DNA of 64,000 bases, from contig OX620685.1 of the NCBI GenBank assembly GCA_951635545.1, forward strand, positions 1,364,001 through 1,428,000, given 5' to 3'. The DNA is from CAG-873 sp910578365 (lineage in GTDB: Bacteria; Bacteroidota; Bacteroidia; Bacteroidales; Muribaculaceae). Shown here one piece after another: positions 16,239 through 26,199 of the stretch. Each line of letters begins with the position of its first letter. Position 1 is the stretch's first letter. The translations under genes and the position numbers were made by a program. The notes under the pieces are model-generated. The model did no database searches and was not told the DNA's origin. It saw only the letters and a list, made by a program, of their open reading frames with translations.

Positions 16239-17714
16239 ATGGAAAACAATACTGACAATAAAAAGCCTTCGTTCGCCGATGATTTCAAACGCAGGCTAAA
16301 GGATATAAAAACCACACGCTGGATACGCTTCGGCATTGTGGCGGCTATATATATCGCTTGGGTTATATGGATGCAGTCGCCTGTGTGGCTTTTGGCTCTG
16401 ATACTGCTGTTCGATATCTATATCACCGGCTACATACCGTTTACCTGGTGGAAGCACAGCAAAAGCAAGGCCACCCGCTCGGTGATGAGCTGGGTCGATG
16501 CCATAGTGTATGCACTGATTCTGGTGTACTTTGTGTTCAATTTCGTGGGCCAGAACTATCAGATACCTTCGTCGTCGCTGGAGAAAACTCTGCTTACAGG
16601 CGACTATCTGTGGGTCAACAAGGTCACATACGGCCCGCGTGTGCCCATGACTCCGGTACACTTTCCGTTGGTACACAACACTCTGCCCATACTCAACTGC
16701 GACAGCTATCTCGACCATCCTTCGGTTGAATACCGCCGCCTGAAAGGTCTGCGCTCAGTTGAGAGCGGTGACATTGTGGTATTCAATTTCCCGGCCGGTG
16801 ATACTGTATCGACAAAGCTTGAAAACAGTGCCGAATATTACGAAATGCTTGTAAAACGCTACGGATGGGCCGAAGTGAACAGCAACAAAGCTATGTTCGG
16901 CGATATCAAATACCGTCCGGTCGACCGCCGTACCAACTTTGTAAAGCGTGTGGTGGGCATGCCCGGCGAGCGCATCAGCATCAAAGGCGACACCATATAT
17001 ATCAATGGCAAGAAGCAGCTTGTGCCCGAGAACGCACAGTTTCTTTATTTTGCTCTTATGAGCCGTCCGCTTAGCGAGGAGCAGTGCCACGAACTTGGCA
17101 TTGCCCTGGCCGATGTACAGATGGTGCCGTCCAACAGGCCGGAGTTCGGCTATACTGTCGACGCCATGCCTGCCGGAAACAAAACCGGTTCCTACCTGTA
17201 TCAGTTGCCAATGACTCAGGCCATGATTGACAGCCTCAAGGCCGATGGCCAGCTGGTGAATTATCTGCGTTGGGACGGCAGTGCCCAGGAGTATTACCTC
17301 TTCCCGCAGGGAATAGCCGACATAGAGCAGTGGACACTGGCCGATTATGGCGGCGACGAAGGCCTGCTGATACCGCAAAAAGGTATGACAGTAGAACTTA
17401 CACCGCGCAACTGGCTTTTATATCAACGCTGCATACGCAACTATGAGGGCCACAGCGATGCTGAGTTCAAAAATGGCAAAGTGTACATCGGCGGCAAACC
17501 TGCCGACAGCTATACCTTTGCTATGGACTATTACTTTATGATGGGCGACAACCGCCACATGTCGCAGGACTCGCGTTTCTGGGGCTTTGTGCCCGAAGAC
17601 CATATCGTAGGTACTCCTATGTTTGTGCTGGTGTCGTTCGACCCCGAACGCAGCATATTCAACGGCGGTTTGCGCTGGAACCGCATACTGCGCGATGCAA
17701 ATCCCGATAAATAA
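16239..17714 (+). CDS. lepB: Signal peptidase I
   Basis: Inner-membrane serine protease that removes signal peptides. The 491 residues, long as is usual in Bacteroidales, contain two N-terminal membrane regions (WIRFGIVAAIYIAWVIW; WLLALILLFDIYITGYIPF) plus a third (VDAIVYALILVYFVFNFVG) before the catalytic serine in YQIPSSSLEKTLLTGD. The general-base lysine lies in TNFVKRVVGMPGERI and the C-terminal signature in FMMGDNRHMSQDSRFWG. A roughly 190-residue insertion separates the lysine box from the last signature. The start is 3 bp after the previous stop. Confidence 0.96.
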   Translation: MENNTDNKKPSFADDFKRRLKDIKTTRWIRFGIVAAIYIAWVIWMQSPVWLLALILLFDIYITGYIPFTWWKHSKSKATRSVMSWVDAIVYALILVYFVFNFVGQNYQIPSSSLEKTLLTGDYLWVNKVTYGPRVPMTPVHFPLVHNTLPILNCDSYLDHPSVEYRRLKGLRSVESGDIVVFNFPAGDTVSTKLENSAEYYEMLVKRYGWAEVNSNKAMFGDIKYRPVDRRTNFVKRVVGMPGERISIKGDTIYINGKKQLVPENAQFLYFALMSRPLSEEQCHELGIALADVQMVPSNRPEFGYTVDAMPAGNKTGSYLYQLPMTQAMIDSLKADGQLVNYLRWDGSAQEYYLFPQGIADIEQWTLADYGGDEGLLIPQKGMTVELTPRNWLLYQRCIRNYEGHSDAEFKNGKVYIGGKPADSYTFAMDYYFMMGDNRHMSQDSRFWGFVPEDHIVGTPMFVLVSFDPERSIFNGGLRWNRILRDANPDK

Positions 17715-17745
17715 CCGTGACATTATAATTCAAAACTCCATATAA

Positions 17746-19023
17746 ATGAATATACTTCTGCTTGGCTCGGGCGGTCGCGAATCAGCCCTGGCATGGAAAC
17801 TCAGTCAGAGTCCTCGTTGCAACAACCTGTATATCGCCCCAGGCAACGGCGGCACAGGAGCATATGGCACCAACGTGAAGCTTTCGCCTCTGGATTTTGA
17901 AGGCATACGCCGTTTTGTGGCCGACAATGCAATAGATATGATTGTTGTAGGCAACGAAGACCCGCTCGTGGCCGGTATATACGACTATTTTGAGTCGGAC
18001 AATGTGCTTGTGGCCGGCCCTTCGAAAGCCGGCGCCGAACTCGAGGGCAGCAAGGATTTTGCCAAGCGTTTCATGTATAAACACGGCATACCTACTGCAG
18101 CCTACCGCAGCTTTACCGCACAGACAGTGGAGGAAGGCTGTGAGTTCCTGGCATCGCTGAAGGCTCCCTATGTGCTGAAGGCCGACGGTCTGGCAGCCGG
18201 CAAGGGTGTGCTTATAATCGACAATCTGGAAGAGGCATGCAAGTCGTTGCGCGAAATGCTGGGCGGCATGTTCGGCCGGTCGTCGTCTACAGTGGTGATA
18301 GAGGAATTCCTGTCGGGCATAGAATGTTCGGTATTCGTTGTCACTGATGGCAACGGTTCGTACCGTGTGCTGCCTGTGGCCAAAGACTACAAGCGTATCG
18401 GCGAAGGCGATACCGGCCTCAACACCGGCGGTATGGGTGCTGTAAGCCCGGTGCCGTTTGCCGACGAGGTATTCATGCGCAAAGTAGATGAACGTATAAT
18501 TAAACCTACAGTCGAGGGCCTGAAATCCGACGGTATAGTATACCGCGGCTTCATATTCCTGGGCCTTATAAACGTAGGCGGCGAGCCTATGGTGATAGAG
18601 TACAATGTCCGTATGGGCGATCCGGAAACCGAAGTGGTCATGCCGCGCCTGGCCTCCGACCTGGTAGATTTGATTGAAGCCGCCGCCAAGGGCAATTTAG
18701 GCGATGTTCCTGCCGAACACGATCCCCGTCCGGCTGTTACCGTCATGGCGGTGTCGGGCGGCTATCCCGGCTCGTATCCCAAGGGTAAGGCCATCAGCGG
18801 CAATCTGCAGCCTGAGGGCAGCATAGTGTTCCACGCCGGAACTTCGATTGATGCCGACGGACAGCTTGTGACCGCCGGAGGCCGTGTAATGGCTGTGACA
18901 TCGCTGGCCGATACCATCGAAGCTGCTCGCGAAAAATCGTACAAGGCATTGGAAAACATACATTTCGACGGCATGTACCGTCGAGGCGACATAGGCTGTG
19001 ATATTCTGAAAATGATGAAGTAA
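17746..19023 (+). CDS. purD: Phosphoribosylamine-glycine ligase
   Basis: ATP-grasp enzyme joining glycine to phosphoribosylamine, step two of purine synthesis. The 425 residues show the N-terminal MNILLLGSGGRESALAWKL, ATP-grasp motifs PYVLKADGLAAGKGVLI and IEEFLSGIECSVFVV, the metal-binding YNVRMGDPETEVVMPRL and the C-terminal GDIGCDILK. Other pur genes are not adjacent. Confidence 0.97.
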   Translation: MNILLLGSGGRESALAWKLSQSPRCNNLYIAPGNGGTGAYGTNVKLSPLDFEGIRRFVADNAIDMIVVGNEDPLVAGIYDYFESDNVLVAGPSKAGAELEGSKDFAKRFMYKHGIPTAAYRSFTAQTVEEGCEFLASLKAPYVLKADGLAAGKGVLIIDNLEEACKSLREMLGGMFGRSSSTVVIEEFLSGIECSVFVVTDGNGSYRVLPVAKDYKRIGEGDTGLNTGGMGAVSPVPFADEVFMRKVDERIIKPTVEGLKSDGIVYRGFIFLGLINVGGEPMVIEYNVRMGDPETEVVMPRLASDLVDLIEAAAKGNLGDVPAEHDPRPAVTVMAVSGGYPGSYPKGKAISGNLQPEGSIVFHAGTSIDADGQLVTAGGRVMAVTSLADTIEAAREKSYKALENIHFDGMYRRGDIGCDILKMMK

Positions 19024-19027
19024 ACTG

Positions 19028-20008
19028 ATGCTGTCGGTAACCAGATATCTTCATTCGCGCTTCAATGCCATCCTTGCTCTGCTGCTGATGCTGGCTGGGG
19101 CATGGCTTGGTTTCAGCCGTGGCGATTTGCCGGAACTTGCCGGCGACAAAGGATTTGCCTTGCCGTCGGCCATAGAGTGGCTTCGCAGCCCTCTGCTCAG
19201 TTTTTGGGTAAACATAGCCTGCAACCTGCTGGCTGTGGGGCTGATGATATGGATAAACCGCAGCTATAATTTTATAAAGGCGCTGACACTCATTTATGTG
19301 AGTGTGTTCGCTTATATGCAGCTCGCCACCCCGGGCGTGCTCGACCAGTTCTACAGCGGCACTGCACTGTGTGTGGTGTTGCTGTTCTGTATCGGACTTC
19401 TGTTTGAGTGTTTCGGGCAGCGCACCCCCGAGTCGATGCGGAAGATATTCATGATATTCTTTCTGCTTTCGGCGGGTACGGCCACGCAGTATGTATATGC
19501 CGGCTATGTGCTTGTGTTTCTGGTCGGTTGCATACAGATGCGCATATTTGGTCTGCGCACAGCAATAGCCGCTCTGCTGGGCATAGTCACGCCCTGGTGT
19601 TTGATGATAGGGTCCGGCCTGGTTCAGCCCTCGCAACTCCACTGGCCCACATTTGTAAATATATTCAGTGCCATTGATATGGCCGAAACCATGGTGCTGC
19701 TGCTGACGGTGCTTGTGACGATACTGTTGCTATTCGCAGGCATGACACTCACCTTCTTCAAGGTTCTTACCTATAATGCCCGCCGGCGCTCCTTCAACGG
19801 AGTTCTGTCGATACTGTCGGTGTTTACTGTGCTTGCCATGATGGTGGATTATACCAATATAATCACCTACATACCTGCGCTGAACGTGTGCGCAGCTTTT
19901 TGGGTAAGCCATTTTTTTGCAATCCATAACACAGAAAAATCGTATATGGCGATTCTGTCGCTGTATGTAATTTATATAGCCCTTTTCGTATGGAAAATCG
20001 TTCTTTGA
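19028..20008 (+). CDS. Multipass membrane protein of unknown function
   Basis: Protein of 326 residues with about eight hydrophobic segments (for example AILALLLMLAGAWLGF, LLSFWVNIACNLLAVGLMIW, GTALCVVLLFCIGLLFECF, MVLLLTVLVTILLLFAGM, MAILSLYVIYIALFVWKIV). It resembles the DUF6427-type proteins found beside purD in Bacteroidales, a placement recalled rather than tested. The last 19 bp overlap the pdxB start, suggesting translational coupling. No catalytic motif is visible. Confidence 0.75.
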   Translation: MLSVTRYLHSRFNAILALLLMLAGAWLGFSRGDLPELAGDKGFALPSAIEWLRSPLLSFWVNIACNLLAVGLMIWINRSYNFIKALTLIYVSVFAYMQLATPGVLDQFYSGTALCVVLLFCIGLLFECFGQRTPESMRKIFMIFFLLSAGTATQYVYAGYVLVFLVGCIQMRIFGLRTAIAALLGIVTPWCLMIGSGLVQPSQLHWPTFVNIFSAIDMAETMVLLLTVLVTILLLFAGMTLTFFKVLTYNARRRSFNGVLSILSVFTVLAMMVDYTNIITYIPALNVCAAFWVSHFFAIHNTEKSYMAILSLYVIYIALFVWKIVL

Positions 20009-21021
20009 ATATCATTATAGAGAAGCATGTACCGTTTCTGGCAGGCTTGCTTGAGCCGTATGCCAACGTGCGTTATCTCGACAGTGCTGAAATTGATGAG
20101 GAAAAGATGCGCTCCACCGACGCTCTGATTACCCGTACCCGCACCCGCTGCGACCGCTCTATACTTGAGCTTTCGCGCTGCAGCTTCATAGGCACCGCCA
20201 CCATAGGCACCGACCATATCGACACCGCTTACTGCGCCGAGCGGCACATTGCCGTGGTAAACGCTCCCGGTTGCAATGCCCCCGCGGTGGCTCAGTATGT
20301 GATGTCGTCGATAGTACACATGGCCAACAGACCGTTGTCGCAGTATACTCTGGGTATTGTGGGAGTAGGGCATGTAGGTTCTATAGTGGAGAAGTGGGCC
20401 AAGGCATTCGACATGCGTGTGCTTGTATGCGACCCTCCGCGCGAACGTGCTGAAGGCGGCGACGGCTGGAGCAGTCTTGACCGGATAGCTGCAGAGTCCG
20501 ACATCATCACCTTTCATACACCGCTGACCAAAGATGGCGACGACGCTACCTGGCATATGGCCGACGCATCGTTCTTCGACAAACTGCGTCGTGCCCCCAT
20601 AATCATCAACAGCGCACGCGGCCCTGTAGTGGATACCGAGGCCCTGATAGAAGCGCTCGACAGCGGCAAGGTGTCAAAAGCCGTAATCGACTGCTGGGAA
20701 GGCGAGCCCGCCATCAGTACCGAACTGCTGCGCCGTGCGGCAATTGCCACACCTCACATTGCCGGTTACTCGCATGAGGGCAAGGTACGTGCATCACAGA
20801 TGGTGCTCGACGCTCTCACCAACTTTTTTACTCTGCCGCGTATATCACTGGGCATGAATGTAAGCATGAGGGTACCGTCGAGTGTGCGCGTGGTCGACCT
20901 GGTGCAGACCTGTAATCCAATGACTGATACTGCCGCGCTTAAGGCAAATCCGGAGAATTTCGAGCAGATGCGCGACAACTACAAATACCGTACAGAGGTA
21001 AAAGGAGGCAAGATAGACTGA
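19990..21021 (+). CDS. pdxB: 4-phosphoerythronate dehydrogenase
   Basis: D-2-hydroxyacid dehydrogenase in the erythrose-4-phosphate branch of pyridoxal phosphate synthesis. The 343 residues include GTATIGTDHIDTAYC, the Rossmann segment LGIVGVGHVGSIVEKWAKAF, FHTPLTKDGDD, INSARGPVVDTEALIEAL and IATPHIAGYSHEGK with the catalytic His; the C-terminal dimerisation domain follows. It overlaps the preceding gene by 19 bp and the next by 1 bp. Confidence 0.93.
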   Translation: MENRSLNIIIEKHVPFLAGLLEPYANVRYLDSAEIDEEKMRSTDALITRTRTRCDRSILELSRCSFIGTATIGTDHIDTAYCAERHIAVVNAPGCNAPAVAQYVMSSIVHMANRPLSQYTLGIVGVGHVGSIVEKWAKAFDMRVLVCDPPRERAEGGDGWSSLDRIAAESDIITFHTPLTKDGDDATWHMADASFFDKLRRAPIIINSARGPVVDTEALIEALDSGKVSKAVIDCWEGEPAISTELLRRAAIATPHIAGYSHEGKVRASQMVLDALTNFFTLPRISLGMNVSMRVPSSVRVVDLVQTCNPMTDTAALKANPENFEQMRDNYKYRTEVKGGKID

Positions 21022-22025
21022 TGCGTCGCGGTGTATACATATTGGCTGCTCTGCTGTGGATGTGCCTTATGGCAGCTTGCGGCGACGACGAGCACTTCAA
21101 GGTCACCGGCACTATTGAAGGGGCGCCGACGTTCAACATGCGTTTCCATTACTTCGGCGATGATGCCCTGCACACAGGCATAACTGCCTCGCGCGAAGGC
21201 AAATTCACATTCGCAGGCTCATCGCGACAGCCTGTGATGGTGGAGATATTCGACAATGACTATCATCTGATGGGGCGCCTGTATGCCCGCAACGGCGATG
21301 AAATCAAATGTGTGCTAAACCGGCAGAACCCCTATAAGTCGACCTTCGAAGGCAACGAAGTAAACAAGCGCTGGACTAAATTCATCAACGCCAACGCCGA
21401 GGTGCTGCTGCGTCCGGGCTATGATGCCAACGCTCTGATTGCAAAATATGTAAGCGATAATCCCGACGATATTGTATCGGCCATGCTCATTTCGGGCAGC
21501 TACGATGCGGCCCGCGATGTAGCCGGAGCCGACTCGCTGATACATATGCTGGGAGCCGATGCCCGTCAGGTGAATATAATCGAAAGCTGCGAGTATATGC
21601 TCAACCGTGTGGCGACCAAAGAAGCCTCTAAGCCAGTGCTGCCGATGACATTCGCCGACAACGACGACTCGCTGCGCAGCTATAACCCTCGGCACAGTCG
21701 CCTGTCGCTGATAGTGATAAGCGACAATAAAAGCGGGCGAGCCGACTCCATAGTGCCTCAGTTGCGCCGTCTGCGCCGAACATATAACGACAAACAGCTG
21801 GCCATAGTGGACTTTTCGGTCGACCGCGACACTACAGTCTGGAAACAGAGCATACGCAACGATAGCTCACGCTGGCTGCAGGGCTGGGGAGCAGGTTCGC
21901 TGGCATCGCCCGCCATAAGCCGTCTGGGCGTACGTTCGCTACCCTTCTTTGTGGTGGCAGACTCAACCGGCAAACAGCTCTACCGCGGTTTATCTATCGC
22001 ACAGGCACTAAAGTATATAAAATAA
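21021..22025 (+). CDS. Lipoprotein with DUF4369-like and thioredoxin-like regions
   Basis: Lipoprotein signal with lipobox LMAAC followed by GDDE, an acidic run after the lipid cysteine typical of Bacteroidetes surface-exported lipoproteins. An N-terminal beta-rich DUF4369-like region (FKVTGTIEGAPTFNMRF) is followed by a C-terminal thioredoxin-like fold (LSLIVISDNKSGRADSIVPQ, then VRSLPFFVVADSTGKQLYRG with the cis-Pro strand). The CxxC pair expected of a redox-active thioredoxin is missing, so disulfide chemistry is unlikely. The start overlaps the pdxB stop. Confidence 0.75.
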   Translation: MRRGVYILAALLWMCLMAACGDDEHFKVTGTIEGAPTFNMRFHYFGDDALHTGITASREGKFTFAGSSRQPVMVEIFDNDYHLMGRLYARNGDEIKCVLNRQNPYKSTFEGNEVNKRWTKFINANAEVLLRPGYDANALIAKYVSDNPDDIVSAMLISGSYDAARDVAGADSLIHMLGADARQVNIIESCEYMLNRVATKEASKPVLPMTFADNDDSLRSYNPRHSRLSLIVISDNKSGRADSIVPQLRRLRRTYNDKQLAIVDFSVDRDTTVWKQSIRNDSSRWLQGWGAGSLASPAISRLGVRSLPFFVVADSTGKQLYRGLSIAQALKYIK

Positions 22026-22029
22026 CACC

Positions 22030-23577
22030 ATGTTAGTAAAGACCTACGGAGCCGCTGTGCAAGGCATCGACGCAATGGTTGTGACCATAGAGGTGTCGAT
22101 GGAAGCGCGCGGCTGGAATTTCACCATCGTCGGCCTGCCCGACACGGCTGTAAAGGAGAGCTACGAGCGCATAAACACAGCTTTGCGCGAGTCGGGCATG
22201 AATCTGCCGCGCCGTTCGGTGGTGGTGAACATGGCGCCCGCCGATATTAAAAAAGAAGGCGCTGCCTTCGATCTTCCGATTGCCGTCGGTCTGCTTGCCG
22301 CAGGCGAAGTGATACAGCCCGTCGAGCTTGATTCATACATGATTATGGGCGAGCTGTCGCTCGACGGACACGTGCGCCCCGTGCGCGGTATACTGCCCAT
22401 GGCTATCCAGGCCCGCAAGGCCGGATTCAAATACATGATTGTGCCGGAGGAAAACGCCACCGAAGCCGCAGTGGTAAATGATATTACCGTGTACGGTGTG
22501 AAGAATATAGTCCAGGTGCTGGAGATAGTGCAGGGTTTTCCGTCGATAGGTCCTACCGTGGTAGATACACGTGCCGAGTTTGCCGCCGCACAGCAGTATT
22601 TCGACTTCGACTTCAGCGAGGTCAAAGGCCAGGAGAACGTCAAGCGAGCCTTTGAGGTAGCCTGTGCAGGCGGCCACAACATACTTCTGGTGGGCCCTCC
22701 CGGCTCGGGCAAGTCAATGATGGCCAAGCGCCTGCCCTCCATACTTCCGCCTTTGACACTGCGCGAGGCTCTGGAAACCACCAAGATACACTCGGTGGCG
22801 GGACGTCTGAAACAAGGTTCGCGGCTGCTTACCCACCGACCGTTCCGTTCGCCTCACCACACCGTATCACCGGTGGCTCTGGTAGGCGGAGGTTCCAATC
22901 CCAAGCCGGGTGAAATTTCGCTGGCCCACAATGGTGTGCTGTTTCTCGACGAGCTACCCGAATTCAGTCGCACAGTACTGGAAGTTATGCGCCAGCCGCT
23001 CGAAGACCGTCATATAACCGTGTCCAGAGCCAAATACAACGTGGATTATCCAGCATCGTTCATGCTGGTAGCCTCGATGAATCCATGTCCGTGTGGCTAC
23101 TATAACCATCCTACCAAGGCCTGCACCTGCCTGCCGGGAGCCGTAAACAAGTATCTGGGCAAAATATCCGGCCCGCTGCTCGACCGTATCGACCTGCAGG
23201 TTGAAATTCTGCCGGTGCCTTTCGAAAAGTTGGCAGATGCCGCTACCGGCGAGCCATCAGCGGCCATACGCGAGAGGGTGGTGAAGGCACGGGCCATTCA
23301 GGCCGCACGCTTTGCCGATGAGCCGACGATACACTGCAACGCACAGATGAACAGCCGTCTGCTGCAGCGCTGGTGTCAGCTGTCGAAAGAAAGCTCCGAC
23401 ATACTGCAGCATGCCATGATAAAGTTCGACATGAGCGCACGCGCCTACGACCGCATACTGAAGGTGTCGCGCACCATAGCCGACCTCGACAACAGCGACG
23501 AAATAATGCCCCACCACATGAGCGAGGCCGTAAACTACCGCAATCTCGACCGAAGCAACTGGGGCACAACTATTTGA
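22030..23577 (+). CDS. comM: YifB/ComM-family Mg-chelatase-like AAA+ ATPase
   Basis: Hexameric AAA+ protein; in naturally competent bacteria ComM is a branch-migration helicase that extends heteroduplex during transformation. The 515 residues have an N-terminal Lon-protease-like domain (VEVSMEARGWNFTIVGLPDT), Walker A LLVGPPGSGKSMMAKRLP, Walker B GVLFLDELPEFSR, MNPCPCGYYNHP (Cys cluster of the family) and the C-terminal Mg-chelatase lid (LSASRAYDRILK-like MSARAYDRILKVSRTIADL). Competence in this organism is unproven. Confidence 0.93.
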   Translation: MLVKTYGAAVQGIDAMVVTIEVSMEARGWNFTIVGLPDTAVKESYERINTALRESGMNLPRRSVVVNMAPADIKKEGAAFDLPIAVGLLAAGEVIQPVELDSYMIMGELSLDGHVRPVRGILPMAIQARKAGFKYMIVPEENATEAAVVNDITVYGVKNIVQVLEIVQGFPSIGPTVVDTRAEFAAAQQYFDFDFSEVKGQENVKRAFEVACAGGHNILLVGPPGSGKSMMAKRLPSILPPLTLREALETTKIHSVAGRLKQGSRLLTHRPFRSPHHTVSPVALVGGGSNPKPGEISLAHNGVLFLDELPEFSRTVLEVMRQPLEDRHITVSRAKYNVDYPASFMLVASMNPCPCGYYNHPTKACTCLPGAVNKYLGKISGPLLDRIDLQVEILPVPFEKLADAATGEPSAAIRERVVKARAIQAARFADEPTIHCNAQMNSRLLQRWCQLSKESSDILQHAMIKFDMSARAYDRILKVSRTIADLDNSDEIMPHHMSEAVNYRNLDRSNWGTTI

Positions 23578-23579
23578 AT

Positions 23580-24746
23580 ATGGAACAGAACAAACTCTGC
23601 ATAGGCTATGACGGCAAACGCGCCGCCTGCAACCTCACCGGTCTTGGCAACTACAGTCGCTATACGGTGCAGGCAATGGCTGTGCATTTTCCATCGGACA
23701 AATATCTGTTGTATACGCCTGAGGTTAAGTGTTCCGACCGCCTTAGCGAACTCCTGGCCATGGGCAATGTGGAACTGCGACAGCCGCAGTCGGCCTTGGG
23801 CCGGCACTTTGGCTCGCTGTGGCGCACTTTCGGAATACCGGCGGCCCTGAGTGCCGACAATGTGGCCGTGTACCACGGCCTCAGCAACGAACTTCCACTG
23901 AACATCAAAAGCGCCGGCATTGCCTCGGTAGTGACTATCCACGACCTTATATACCGTCGTGTGAAGGCCGACTATGCCGCCGTCGACCGCCGGCTGTATG
24001 ACTTCAAGTACCGCCGCTCGGCCGAAAATGCCACCCGTGTTATTGCCATCAGCGAGTGTACCAAGCGCGACCTCATCAGTGACTATAATATCGACCCTGC
24101 TAAAATCGATGTGATTTACCAGGGCTGCGACCCGGCGTTCTTCAATAAGGTCAGCGGCGAGCAGTGCAACGAATTGCGCAGTCGCCTGGGTCTGCCCGAG
24201 CGCTTTATAGCAAGCGTGGGCACAGTTCAGAGCCGCAAGAACCAGCTGCTGGCCGTGAAGGCCCTGCGCGGCTTGCCCGACGACGTGGTACTGGCCATAG
24301 CCGGCGGCCGCGACAAGGCCTATGGCGCCGAGATTGACCGCTATATTGCCTCCAACCGTCTGACCCACCGTGTGAAATGGCTCGGCCCGGTGTCGTGGCC
24401 CGACCTGCCGGTGCTTTATGCCACGGCCACGTTCTCGAGCTATACTTCGCGATACGAGGGTTTCGGCATACCGCTGGTAGAGTCCATTGCCAGCGGCACA
24501 CCGCTGATTGCCGCCACCGGTTCATGCCTTGAGGAGGCCGGCGGCCCCGGGGCTGTATATGTCGACCCCGACGACGTGGATGCCTACGTGGATGCCGCCC
24601 GCCGTCTGCTCGACGACTCCTGGTTCTGCCGCAAGCTGGCCGAGCAGGGCGCACGATACATACGCAAGTTCAATACCGGCGATTTTGCCCGTAAAACCAT
24701 GGCATGCTATAAGAAAGCCATAATTGACACGTTAGATTTATTATGA
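23580..24746 (+). CDS. Glycosyltransferase family 4 protein
   Basis: GT-B fold transferase of 388 residues. Visible: N-terminal GYDGKRAACNLTGLGNYSRY, central VVTIHDLIYRRVKADYA, ISECTKRDLISDYNID, donor domain ASVGTVQSRKNQLLAVKAL and the nucleotide-sugar signature RYEGFGIPLVESIASGTPLI. The start at 23580 follows the previous stop by 2 bp; an earlier in-frame start would overlap yifB by about 200 bp. Sugar donor and acceptor are unknown. The end overlaps the next gene by 4 bp (ATGA). Confidence 0.92.
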   Translation: MEQNKLCIGYDGKRAACNLTGLGNYSRYTVQAMAVHFPSDKYLLYTPEVKCSDRLSELLAMGNVELRQPQSALGRHFGSLWRTFGIPAALSADNVAVYHGLSNELPLNIKSAGIASVVTIHDLIYRRVKADYAAVDRRLYDFKYRRSAENATRVIAISECTKRDLISDYNIDPAKIDVIYQGCDPAFFNKVSGEQCNELRSRLGLPERFIASVGTVQSRKNQLLAVKALRGLPDDVVLAIAGGRDKAYGAEIDRYIASNRLTHRVKWLGPVSWPDLPVLYATATFSSYTSRYEGFGIPLVESIASGTPLIAATGSCLEEAGGPGAVYVDPDDVDAYVDAARRLLDDSWFCRKLAEQGARYIRKFNTGDFARKTMACYKKAIIDTLDLL

Positions 24747-25753
24747 AAAAGACTATACTGATAATTGGCGCCGGCGGTTTCATCGGCGGTTTCATAGCCC
24801 GCGAGGCATTGAGCCGCGGTTACGACACATACGTGGGTGTGCGCGAAAGCACCTCGCGCCGCTATCTGCAGGAACCCGAACTGAAATTTGTGGTTTTCGA
24901 CTACGACAACCCCGGGTCGGTGGCCGAAACCTTGCGCGCATCCGTGCCTGAGTCCGGCCGCTGGGATTACATAATATGGAATCTCGGCGCCACAAAGTGT
25001 ACCAACTTCAGCGACTTCAACAAAATCAACTTCCAGTATCTGCGCGACTTTGTGGAGGTACTGATAAGCCAAAACGCTGTGCCCGAACGCTTCCTTTTTA
25101 TGAGTTCGCTCAGCGCAGTAGGACCCGCCGACGAGCAGAACTATACCCCCATAAGCTCGCGCACCATACCAAACCCCAACACCCGCTACGGCCTGTCGAA
25201 AATAAAGGCTGAAACATATCTGGAAACCAAGCCCGAACTGCCGTGGATAATATTCCGGCCGACAGGAGTTTACGGACCTCACGAAAAGGACTATCTGATG
25301 ATGATAAAGAGCATCGACTCGCACTTCGACTTCGGAGTCGGCTATCGCAAGCAGATGTTGACATTCATTTATGTCAGCGACCTTGTGAACGCCATGTTCG
25401 ACGCTCTCGCCGCCGGCGTGCTGCGCAAGAAATACATAATCAGCGAAGACCGAGCCTACACCCAGAAGGAATTCCGGAATATAGTGTCGAAGCGTCTGGG
25501 CGGAAAATGGGTAGTGCCTGTGAAACTGCCCATGTGGGCTGTGTACGCGGCATCGGTCGTAGCTGAGAAGTGGGGACTGATACGCCTAAAACCCTCTACT
25601 CTCAACCGCGATAAATTCAAGATAATGAAGCAGCGCAACTGGAACTGCGATGTATCGGACGCCAAGCGCGACTTCGGCTTCAATCCGCAGTTCCCGCTTG
25701 AGCGCGGCATAGACATAACGGTAGAAGAATATCTTAAATCGAAAAAGAAATGA
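24743..25753 (+). CDS. Extended SDR NAD(P)-dependent epimerase/dehydratase
   Basis: Extended short-chain dehydrogenase of 336 residues with Rossmann motif ILIIGAGGFIGGFIAREAL, active-site Tyr/Lys in RYGLSKIKAE and the family strand IIFRPTGVYGPHEKDYL. Its C-terminal half carries the substrate domain (VSDLVNAMFDAL). Coupled by ATGA overlaps to the genes on both sides. Substrate not predictable; the neighbouring glycosyltransferase suggests a sugar nucleotide or lipid-linked sugar. Confidence 0.88.
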   Translation: MKKTILIIGAGGFIGGFIAREALSRGYDTYVGVRESTSRRYLQEPELKFVVFDYDNPGSVAETLRASVPESGRWDYIIWNLGATKCTNFSDFNKINFQYLRDFVEVLISQNAVPERFLFMSSLSAVGPADEQNYTPISSRTIPNPNTRYGLSKIKAETYLETKPELPWIIFRPTGVYGPHEKDYLMMIKSIDSHFDFGVGYRKQMLTFIYVSDLVNAMFDALAAGVLRKKYIISEDRAYTQKEFRNIVSKRLGGKWVVPVKLPMWAVYAASVVAEKWGLIRLKPSTLNRDKFKIMKQRNWNCDVSDAKRDFGFNPQFPLERGIDITVEEYLKSKKK

Positions 25754-26016
25754 GCGACAAGCGTCAGCCCCGGATACCGCGCCGGTTCTTGGCGGTAACT
25801 ATACTGTTCATGCTGCCGGTGCTGGGATTTTCGACATTGTTGGGCAAGTGTCCCGACGATTCACCTCTGACCACATTCGTGTGGTTCTATCCGCTGTATG
25901 TGTTCGCGGCCGGCATTTGCGCCGTGATGTGCTACCCGGCCCGGCGCGAACTGGCATGGATACTGCTGGCAATCATGTTGTTGACCCATATGGCTTTGTG
26001 GTATAGTATATTATGA
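25750..26016 (+). CDS. Small membrane protein, 88 residues
   Basis: Short basic N terminus (MSDKRQPRIPRRF) and three hydrophobic segments (LAVTILFMLPVLGFSTLLG, FVWFYPLYVFAAGICAVM, LAWILLAIMLLTHMALWY). Family unknown. ATGA overlaps at both ends argue that it is translated together with the SDR and the O-methyltransferase. Confidence 0.75.
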   Translation: MSDKRQPRIPRRFLAVTILFMLPVLGFSTLLGKCPDDSPLTTFVWFYPLYVFAAGICAVMCYPARRELAWILLAIMLLTHMALWYSIL

Positions 26017-26199
26017 CAGACGAATTACAGGAGTACATCGAGCAACATATCAGCGAGGAACCCGCCCACCTGGCAAAACTCTACCGCCATACCCAGCTTA
26101 CCCGCCTTTACCCGCGCATGTGTTCGGGGCATATTCAAGGCCGTATGCTTAAAATGCTCACACAGATGATTAGCCCTATGCGGGTGCTCGAATTAGGTA

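Noticed and set aside
23373..23579. Longer N terminus for the glycosyltransferase starting inside yifB
   Set aside because: It would overlap yifB by about 200 bp and adds Arg/His-rich out-of-frame sequence; ATG 23580 gives a family-length protein.
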